Shown here: piece after piece, positions 1 through 4,775 of the stretch
Position numbering within the stretch: position 1 is the stretch's first letter
How the letters are laid out: each line of letters begins with the position of its first letter
Assembly: GCA_005879255.1 (NCBI GenBank)
Contig: VBKY01000390.1
Span: 1 to 8,050, forward strand
DNA length: 8,050 nt
Direction of reading: 5' to 3'
Origin: Deltaproteobacteria bacterium
Lineage (GTDB): Bacteria > Desulfobacterota_B > Binatia > UBA9968
Notes under the pieces: generated by a model
What the model saw: the letters and a program-made list of their open reading frames with translations, nothing else
Databases searched by the model: none
Told to the model about the DNA's origin: nothing
Program-made: the position numbers and the translations under genes

Positions 1-1
1 T

Positions 2-691
2 GCCGTCACCAACGCGCCGTTTATGATGAACTTGTTTCACAACCTGGATTTCATTTTTGGCGACGGTTTCACCTTCGCCGACCGTTTTCCGCCCGAGGAA
101 GAGGAGTATTTCAGCGGCAAAGGAAGACTTTGGGGCCGCAAGCTGGAAGTCAACTTCGTGCCCAACGTCTACGATATTCAACTATATGAATGGAAAGAGC
201 GTGGCGCCGGCGGCAGGAACGTGAACTTCGAACTGGCCGGCAACGTGATGGGCTCGCATATCTCGGAATTCCCGGTCGGCCGCTACAAAAAGGCCCATCG
301 CCATGGACCGGGCGCTCACGTCATAATCCTAGGCGGTCAAGGTTATTCGCTGCTTTGGCCCAATAACGGCGATATGGTCCGCGTCGACTGGAAACCGGGA
401 TGCGTGGTCGTGCCGCCGAACCAATGGTTTCATCAGCATTTCAACTCCGGCGCCGATCCCGCGCGCTATCTTGCCCTGAGGTGGAATAGTTGGCGCTACC
501 GCTTTGTCGCATTGACCGACGAAAAGCCCATCGAGGTGGACGTGAAGCAAGGTGGAAATCAGATCGAATACGAAGACGAGGATCCAAAAATTCATCAGAT
601 CTTCGAGTCGGCTCTGGCAAAGGTAGGTGCTCCCTGCCGGATGGGCTCCATGGTTCCGTGGTGCACGCAGAAGGACAGGAAGACCGCGTAA
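2..691 (+). CDS. Cupin-domain protein, 5' end outside the window
   Basis: The reading frame is open from base 2 and codes for residues before the first Met (base 23), so that ATG is probably internal and the gene starts upstream. Numbering from base 23, the C-terminal part has a cupin barrel signature. Motif 1 contains H92-x-H94 with H99 close by, followed by a Gly-rich turn (GGQG). Motif 2 reads PPNQWFHQHFN with H137, H139 and N141. These His residues are what cupins use to hold a catalytic metal. The N-terminal part (FHNLDFIFGDG, then an acidic EEEEYF stretch) suggests a second or degenerate cupin half or a family-specific extension. The family is recognisable; the substrate is not. Similar cupins include small-molecule dioxygenases, isomerases and sugar- or acid-binding proteins. 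It ends 186 bp before a dehydrogenase on the same strand, so a joint catabolic role is possible but unproven. Confidence 0.8.
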   Translation, partial: AVTNAPFMMNLFHNLDFIFGDGFTFADRFPPEEEEYFSGKGRLWGRKLEVNFVPNVYDIQLYEWKERGAGGRNVNFELAGNVMGSHISEFPVGRYKKAHRHGPGAHVIILGGQGYSLLWPNNGDMVRVDWKPGCVVVPPNQWFHQHFNSGADPARYLALRWNSWRYRFVALTDEKPIEVDVKQGGNQIEYEDEDPKIHQIFESALAKVGAPCRMGSMVPWCTQKDRKTA

Positions 692-695
692 CAGA

Positions 696-870
696 TCGCA
701 CCGCAGAGACGCAGAGTTCGCATGGTTCGACCGTTCGAGAACCTCACGGCAGGCTTCCTCGACGGCCTTCAGTTCCGAGCCCGTCGAGGAATCACCATGA
801 GCGGAATTTTTCATAACCGCGCATCCTGAGCCTAGTCGAAGGACGCGTCCCCTGTGTCTCCGTGGTGAGA
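696..870. repeat. MITE-like intergenic element with imperfect terminal inverted repeats
   Basis: The spacer between the cupin stop and the dehydrogenase start is bounded by a 21-bp sequence at 696-716 and its imperfect inverted copy at 850-870 (16 of 21 positions match; shared core ACCrCrGAGACrCAG). Inside lie a perfect 11-bp hairpin (755-791) and a motif at 823-843 (TCCTGAGCCTAGTCGAAGGA) of the type I recall as a dispersed repeat in environmental genomes. No transposase is encoded. That it is a mobile or dispersed element is inference; the inverted ends and hairpin are seen directly. Confidence 0.4.
755..791. repeat. Perfect 11-bp inverted repeat (stem-loop)
   Basis: TTCCTCGACGG at 755-765 is exactly complementary to CCGTCGAGGAA at 781-791, with a 15-nt loop. 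No T-run follows the 3' arm directly, so it is not a canonical intrinsic terminator of the cupin transcript. A few Ts occur only about 15 nt downstream, at 807-811. It may be the core of the surrounding repeat element or an RNA hairpin between the two genes. Confidence 0.6.
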
Positions 871-877
871 AAATTTT

Positions 878-1936
878 ATGCACGGCACGATGAAAGCCGC
901 CCGTTTGCATGGCTTCGAGCGCACCCACGGGTCGCGCGAACTTGTCCGCATCGACGATGTGCCAATTCCGGATGTCGGCGCCGGCGAGGTAATGATTCGG
1001 GTGCTGCGCGCCGGTCTCAATCACGGCGACCTGCACATGCGCGAAGATGCCGTGCAGTACAGCCCGGAGGTGAAGACGGTTCCCGATCTGCCGATGACCA
1101 TCGGCCACGACGGATTGGGCGAGATCGTCGAAGTCGGACCGGATGTCGAGAATCTTCGCGTCGGCGACCGCGTCGTCGTGATCTGTTCGATCACCTGCGG
1201 GGGCGAAGGACCGGCCTATCTCCGTCGTTACAAAGATGGCCTGTGGGCCGAGTATTGCCGCGTGCCTGCCGGCAACCTGGTTCCTCTCCCGCGCGATGCC
1301 GACATCAACGAAATGTGCAAAGTCTCACAGATCAATGTCGGTTACCGCGCCCTCAAACGAGCGCGGCTCCATAGCGGCGAAACCGTCCTGATCAATGGCG
1401 CTTCCGGGATCACCGGCATCGGCACCGTGCTATCCGCGTTAGCGATGGGCGCGCCACTGATCATCGCGGTCGCCCGAAATCCCGCGCGGCTCGAACGCGT
1501 CCGCGCCATCGATCCCAAGAGGATCGCAACTGTCGCGCTCGGGCGCGGCGAATCGATCACCGCAAAAGTGAAGGAACTGACCAACAGTCAAGGCGCCAGC
1601 GTGCTTGCGGAATTGGCTCCCGGCGGCATTGAAACGACCATCGAATGCATCAAAAATCTGGAGCCCGGCGGCCGCGTCGCGCTGATCGCGCCCAATCCGG
1701 AGCCGCTTAATTTACCGCTGCGCTATTTGATGATTCGCTCCATCGAATTCACCAGCGTCACCGGACGCTTCGCCATGGACGTCGCGGAATTATTACAGCT
1801 GGTGCAGCGCGGCGTCATCGATACGCGGCATATTACGACGCGCTATTTCCCATTGACTGCCGTCAACGAAGCGCTGGATTACATCGAAAAGCGCGGAGAC
1901 AACGACCCGCTCTGGCCGATGTACGCGACAGAGTAA
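878..1936 (+). CDS. Medium-chain dehydrogenase/reductase (zinc-type alcohol dehydrogenase family)
   Basis: A 352-residue protein with the two-domain MDR layout. A GroES-like substrate domain (about 1-140) includes a GHDGLGEIVEVG segment matching the family's GHExxG motif. A Rossmann domain follows, with NGASGITGIG at 173-182 as the NAD(P)-binding glycine-rich turn. Length is typical. It should oxidise or reduce an alcohol, aldehyde or enone with a nicotinamide cofactor in the cytoplasm; the substrate is unknown. The usual zinc ligands look altered: Asn48 sits where catalytic Cys is expected, Asp78 follows His77 in place of Glu, Ser150 aligns with the second catalytic Cys, and only two clustered Cys (103, 107) remain of the four-Cys structural lobe. 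It may work without zinc, like quinone oxidoreductases. The start could also be ATG 890, where MKAARLHG is a typical family N-terminus; neither start has a strong ribosome binding site. The last 53 codons are duplicated at 7636. Confidence 0.85.
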   Translation: MHGTMKAARLHGFERTHGSRELVRIDDVPIPDVGAGEVMIRVLRAGLNHGDLHMREDAVQYSPEVKTVPDLPMTIGHDGLGEIVEVGPDVENLRVGDRVVVICSITCGGEGPAYLRRYKDGLWAEYCRVPAGNLVPLPRDADINEMCKVSQINVGYRALKRARLHSGETVLINGASGITGIGTVLSALAMGAPLIIAVARNPARLERVRAIDPKRIATVALGRGESITAKVKELTNSQGASVLAELAPGGIETTIECIKNLEPGGRVALIAPNPEPLNLPLRYLMIRSIEFTSVTGRFAMDVAELLQLVQRGVIDTRHITTRYFPLTAVNEALDYIEKRGDNDPLWPMYATE

Positions 1937-1962
1937 CTTCCCGGCTAAAAGTTGTCAGGCGG
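1775..1962 (+). repeat. Direct repeat copy A: 3' end of the dehydrogenase gene
   Basis: This 188-bp segment holds codons 300-352 of the dehydrogenase, its stop, and 26 bp of downstream sequence. It matches 7636-7823 at 176 of 188 positions without gaps. Similarity stops abruptly at both ends: before the shared ATGGAC on the left and after AGTTGTCAGGCGG on the right. Confidence 0.95.
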
Positions 1963-2083
1963 AATTGAAGTTGTCTTAAAGCCCGCAAGCGCTCCCTGAG
2001 AAAAGTGTTTGCCTTTTGTTACCTGGCTTCTAATGCACAACTCATGACCCTCTCACCTCTTGCCATGCTTTTGCCAAATTGTC

Positions 2084-2112
2084 TTGCACCCCCGGCGGCA
2101 CTGTAATACACT
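2084..2112 (+). promoter_or_regulatory. Candidate sigma70-type promoter for the antitoxin gene
   Basis: TTGCAC at 2084-2089 and TACACT at 2107-2112 are separated by 17 bp (3/6 and 4/6 matches to consensus). Transcription would start near 2119, which is the ATG itself, so the mRNA could be leaderless. This fits the absence of any Shine-Dalgarno sequence in the bases before the ATG. Prediction by eye only. Confidence 0.4.
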
Positions 2113-2118
2113 GACACC

Positions 2119-2373
2119 ATGAAGACTTTAACGGTACGCTTGCCGGAGCCGCTCGTAGCCGAGATCGAAGAGGAATCGCGCGGCCGAAAGTGTTCGAAGT
2201 CCGACATCGTTCGCGAGCGCTTGCAACGCGTCGCTCGACCGGCACGGCGTCGGTCCACGCCGCTTGATGCGATCGTCGATCTTATCGGCTCGGTGGACGG
2301 CTTGCCGGCCGACCTGAGCGCACGAAAGAAGCGATACTTGAAAGCCACGGGCTATGGCCCGCGGGCTTTTTAG
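2119..2373 (+). CDS. Ribbon-helix-helix antitoxin (VapB/CopG type), altered C-terminus
   Basis: An 84-residue protein whose first 36 or so residues form a ribbon-helix-helix DNA-binding fold. A basic beta strand (KTLTVRLPEP) is followed by helix A (LVAEIEEESRGRK) and helix B (SKSDIVRERLQ). Such proteins dimerise to bind their own promoter. Their C-terminal half wraps the partner PIN toxin; here that part includes LDAIVDLIGSVDGLPADLSARKK when read in two pieces around residue 60. In relatives I recall, the tail continues after GYG with basic residues. Here it ends GYGPRAF, and the DNA coding for PRAF corresponds, in another frame, to the beginning of the toxin. The stop TAG shares its G with the GTG of the next frame. 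The toxin-binding middle is present, so it may still act as repressor or antitoxin. No Shine-Dalgarno is visible and the mRNA may be leaderless. Confidence 0.8.
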   Translation: MKTLTVRLPEPLVAEIEEESRGRKCSKSDIVRERLQRVARPARRRSTPLDAIVDLIGSVDGLPADLSARKKRYLKATGYGPRAF

Positions 2374-2747
2374 TGGCTTTGCTCAGCCGCCGCGACTCCC
2401 ACCACCCGTGGGCGGTAACGCAAGCGCCTGGTCACGCTCTACCCTGGCGCACCTGCGAAGCCGTCCTGTCTGAGGCCTTCCACCTTCTCGGCGCGCGCGG
2501 GGCGCCGGCACTCAGCGCGCTGCTTCGCCGCCGCGCCCTGATCGCAGCTTTTGACCTGGACAACGACGTGGAGTCAGTACTCAGGCTATTGCAGAAATAC
2601 GCAAACGTACCCATGAGCCTCGCCGATGCTTGCCTGGTGCGCATGAGCGAAACGCTTCCGGAACCGATCATTCTCACCACGGACTCGGACTTCCGCATCT
2701 ATCGCCGGCATAGCCGGCAGATCGTTCCCTGTTTAATGCCATCTTGA
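2373..2747 (+). pseudogene. PIN-domain toxin (VapC-type), 5'-truncated
   Basis: From GTG 2373 the frame gives 124 residues with clear PIN-domain RNase features. E34 lies in TCEAVLSEAFHLL, D85 in MSLADACLVRM, and D104 with D106 in LTTDSDFRIYRRH; these are the second, third and fourth acidic positions that hold Mg2+ in VapC ribonucleases. The usual N-terminus, a hydrophobic strand ending in the first catalytic Asp (as in DTGPLVALL), is absent. The frame retains only VALLSRRDSHH, and upstream in frame it reads PAGFL with no Asp and no ATG. The sole available start is the GTG overlapping the antitoxin stop (TAGTG), which is really the codon for a conserved Val. A short deletion spanning the antitoxin/toxin junction explains this best. 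The protein is probably inactive as an RNase. A genuine divergent start with loss of one Asp is the alternative. Confidence 0.7.
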
Positions 2748-2792
2748 TTAGTCGCTGCTCGAAAGCGGTTATCACTCGCTGGGGAACATCGC

Positions 2793-3014
2793 ATGGAACG
2801 GGACCGGCCTGCGGCAAATTTCACGTTAATTCGGATTCCCAAGTTTCTTGGCTATTTCGAAAGACTTCTCAAAGCCAACGCCAAAGGCGGCGACTTCATT
2901 TTCGGCAAGAAGGTTGCTACGTCGATCTCTCGCTGTTCCAACGAGGGATTGCGTTACGCTTTTCTAAAGACAATAGCCCGACTCGAACCGCAGCACCCGA
3001 GACCGGTCACTTAG
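2793..3014 (+). CDS. Doubtful small open reading frame, 73 codons
   Basis: ATG at 2793 is preceded by GGGGA (2781-2785) at 7 nt, a weak Shine-Dalgarno candidate. The product begins MERDRPAANFTLIRIPKF and includes FGYFERLL-like hydrophobic helix residues around 18-26. I recognise no domain, signal or motif. A longer overlapping frame (2744-3097) is equally unconvincing. It may be a decayed fragment of a former gene, in line with the remnants around it, or non-coding sequence. Confidence 0.15.
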   Translation: MERDRPAANFTLIRIPKFLGYFERLLKANAKGGDFIFGKKVATSISRCSNEGLRYAFLKTIARLEPQHPRPVT

Positions 3015-3068
3015 GAAAAGAGTTCCGCCCTTTGGTTACGACGGCGCCGCGGAAATGGAAAAGTAGCC

Positions 3069-3102
3069 TGTCCCCTTTAGTTTTTTGTCCCCTTTAGTTT
3101 TT
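3069..3102. repeat. Tandem repeat, two perfect copies of a 17-mer
   Basis: TGTCCCCTTTAGTTTTT occurs at 3069-3085 and again at 3086-3102 without mismatch. The flanking AAAAGTAGCC just before the first copy, together with TGTCCCC, resembles a sequence I recall as a dispersed intergenic repeat in proteobacteria. That resemblance is from memory and unverified. Confidence 0.8.
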
Positions 3103-3150
3103 CTCAGCGTTCGCGAAACGAGCTGAATGCGTCATTGCAAGGCCTGACCC

Positions 3151-3204
3151 TCAAGTTTCCTCTGCTCAAGTTTCACTCTCAAGTTTCAGTGACCGTCAAG
3201 TTTC
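3151..3204. repeat. Cluster of four direct TCAAGTTTC repeats
   Basis: The 9-mer TCAAGTTTC occurs at 3151-3159, 3166-3174, 3179-3187 and 3196-3204, all in the same orientation, with start-to-start distances of 15, 13 and 17 bp. The spacers (CTCTGC, ACTC, AGTGACCG) are unrelated. Spacing is too short and irregular for CRISPR. It could be a binding-site array, a replication-type iteron relic or part of a degenerate mobile element. Confidence 0.8.
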
Positions 3205-3363
3205 ACGATTTGTTCAACAGCAAGTCTACAAGCTTAGAAAGTTGGGCGGCCTCTTGACGGAAACGAAGACCAGCGCCGCTGCGCTCTCTGCGCAGTCGAT
3301 TTCGCCCAGTTACTGATTTGGTGCCTGCCATCGGAATTTAGCGGGTAGCACCAGTCTCGATAC

Positions 3364-3391
3364 TTGACAGATTTCTGCGCCTGGCGATAAT
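3364..3391 (+). promoter_or_regulatory. Strong sigma70-type promoter of the ABC transporter operon
   Basis: A perfect -35 hexamer TTGACA (3364-3369) and a -10 hexamer GATAAT (3386-3391) are spaced by 16 bp. Transcription would start near 3398, giving a leader of about 35 nt that contains the ribosome binding site at 3421-3425. No convincing Fur box or other operator is visible, so the sequence itself gives no hint of iron control. Confidence 0.7.
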
Positions 3392-3420
3392 CTCTGGCTC
3401 GCGCTCGATCCTAACGAAGC

Positions 3421-3425
3421 AGGAG
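3421..3425 (+). promoter_or_regulatory. Ribosome binding site of the binding-protein gene
   Basis: AGGAG lies 7 nt before ATG 3433, which fixes that start. The resulting N-terminus is a proper signal peptide, which agrees. Confidence 0.8.
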
Positions 3426-3432
3426 AACACAT

Positions 3433-4749
3433 ATGAAATGGACACGGTTCCCGCTATTTTTTTTGCTGCTCGCAGGTCTTTCGGCCCCGGCGCTCGGCAA
3501 AGAGGTGGTGATCGTCACGTCGTTTCCCAAGGAACTCTTTGAGACTTACAAGAAAGCTTTCGAAGCCAAGAACCCAGGCATCAATGTCGTCATCAACAAC
3601 AAGCAAACCAACGCCGGAGTCACTTACTTGCGCGAGACCAGAGCCAGGCCCGAGGCCGATATCTTTTGGGTGAGCGCTCCGGACGCGTTCCAGACTTTGA
3701 AAAACGACGGCCTGCTGGAGAAATACGCCCCGCCTAAAGAAATCATTTCGAAAATCCCGGGGAAGATCGGCACCTTTCCGGTCCATGACGCCGACGGCCA
3801 TTACTTCGGCTTTGCTATCAGCGGCTACGGGCTGATGTGGAATAAAAATTATGTTCAAGCCCATAAGCTGCCGGCGCCGAAAGAGTGGACCGATCTCGCC
3901 AATCCGAGATACCACGGCCATCTCGTGATCAGCGCGCCCTCTCGAAGCGGCACGACGCATCTAACAGTTGAGGTGATTTTGCAGGCTTACGGGTGGGACA
4001 AGGGTTGGGCATTGCTGTTGAACTCAGGCGGCAACATGGGCGCGATTACGGAGCGAAGCTTTGGCGTCCCGGAGGCCGTCATCAGCGGCCAATACGGCAT
4101 CGGCGTCGTGATCGACTTTTTTGGCCTATCGGCGATTGCCAGCGGCCAGCCGGTGGACTTCGTATATCCATCTCTTACCTCGGTGGTTCCGGCGAGCGTG
4201 GGTATCGTTAAAAGCGCGCCTAACATGGACAACGCGAAGGCGTTTGTGAACTATCTTCTAAGCGAACCCGGACAGATGATCCTCTTTTCTCCTGAAATTG
4301 GCAGGCTTCCGGTCGTTCCCGACCTCTACGCCAAAGGACCGAAGGACTACCCAAATCCGTTCAAGCAGAAACTCGGCGGCGTCGACTTCAATGATAGGCT
4401 CTCATCCGGACGCCGCGACGTGGTTAACTCTCTGTACGATCACATCATCACCTTCCGCCATAGAGAGCTGAGGGATGCCTGGGGAGCGATCTACCGCGCG
4501 GAGGAGTCCGTCGCCAAGTCGAAAAGCGCCGGCGTCGCTCAGGCTCGAAGCCTGCTTGCGGATGCCAGGAAAGCCGCATCTCAAGTCCCGATCGACGACA
4601 AGAAGGCTAGCGACAAGGAAGTCGCCGGGGCGTTCAAGTCGACGACCGGTCTGAAAGCTCAACTCGAGACCGAATGGGAAAACGCGGCTCGTGCCAACTA
4701 TGCCAAGGCGACGGAGCTGGCGAACAAAGCGGCCGCGCTCTCGCGCTAA
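3433..4749 (+). CDS. ABC importer periplasmic substrate-binding protein
   Basis: A 438-residue exported protein. Residues 1-22 form a Sec signal peptide (basic MKWTR, hydrophobic core, cleavage likely after ALG) with no lipobox Cys, so a soluble periplasmic protein is expected. The mature part begins EVVIVTSFPKELFETYKKAF and has the lobes of the Fe3+/thiamine/2-aminoethylphosphonate-type binding-protein group. ADIFWVSAPDAF lies near 75, GYGLMWNKN near 132, and a late SxPGQMILFSPEIGRLPVVPD-like segment near 280-297. The adjacent Tyr pair typical of ferric-binding FbpA proteins is not seen, so iron is not supported over other ligands. The usual fold seems to end near residue 355. A further 80 or so residues rich in Ala and Lys look helical or coiled-coil and are extra relative to most relatives. 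It is first in an operon with the permease and ATPase, under the promoter at 3364. Substrate unknown. Confidence 0.88.
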   Translation: MKWTRFPLFFLLLAGLSAPALGKEVVIVTSFPKELFETYKKAFEAKNPGINVVINNKQTNAGVTYLRETRARPEADIFWVSAPDAFQTLKNDGLLEKYAPPKEIISKIPGKIGTFPVHDADGHYFGFAISGYGLMWNKNYVQAHKLPAPKEWTDLANPRYHGHLVISAPSRSGTTHLTVEVILQAYGWDKGWALLLNSGGNMGAITERSFGVPEAVISGQYGIGVVIDFFGLSAIASGQPVDFVYPSLTSVVPASVGIVKSAPNMDNAKAFVNYLLSEPGQMILFSPEIGRLPVVPDLYAKGPKDYPNPFKQKLGGVDFNDRLSSGRRDVVNSLYDHIITFRHRELRDAWGAIYRAEESVAKSKSAGVAQARSLLADARKAASQVPIDDKKASDKEVAGAFKSTTGLKAQLETEWENAARANYAKATELANKAAALSR

Positions 4750-4754
4750 GGAGG
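4748..4754 (+). promoter_or_regulatory. Shine-Dalgarno sequence unusually far from the permease start
   Basis: AAGGAGG overlaps the stop codon of the binding-protein gene and lies 21 nt before ATG 4776. An in-frame TGA at 4758-4760 and the absence of other start codons rule out a closer start for the permease. Either the spacing is poor but usable, or translation relies on coupling to the upstream gene. Confidence 0.5.
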
Positions 4755-4775
4755 ACTTGAGCTCGCGATTGCGCC

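Larger units (their letters stand above)
2748..3432. other. Gene-poor spacer of about 685 bp with short repeats
   Basis: Between the toxin remnant and the transporter operon I find no gene I can defend. The stretch holds a doubtful 73-codon frame (2793-3014), a tandem 17-mer (3069-3102), four spaced copies of TCAAGTTTC (3151-3204) and, at its right end, the operon promoter (3364-3391). No tRNA cloverleaf or long inverted repeat is apparent. Bases 3205-3360 hold nothing I can identify. Confidence 0.6.

Noticed and set aside
721..743. GGTTCGA-containing stem as a tRNA T-arm
   Set aside because: No matching acceptor, D or anticodon arms are found around it; the spacer is better explained by the repeat-like element.
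329..1108. Long minus-strand open frame of 259 codons across cupin and dehydrogenase
   Set aside because: It spans the antisense of two recognisable genes and the repeat-like spacer, has no recognisable motif, and such antisense frames are common in GC-rich DNA.
862..1374. Plus-strand Arg-rich open frame inside the dehydrogenase gene
   Set aside because: The composition is the typical out-of-frame product of a GC-rich gene, and the overlapping frame has clear MDR motifs.
2744..3097. 117-codon frame starting near the toxin stop
   Set aside because: No recognisable motif, no good ribosome binding site, and it runs into the tandem 17-mer at its end; composition looks non-coding.
3151..3204. 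TCAAGTTTC repeats as a CRISPR array
   Set aside because: Repeat units are only 9 bp and spacers 4-8 bp, far below CRISPR dimensions, and no cas genes are present.
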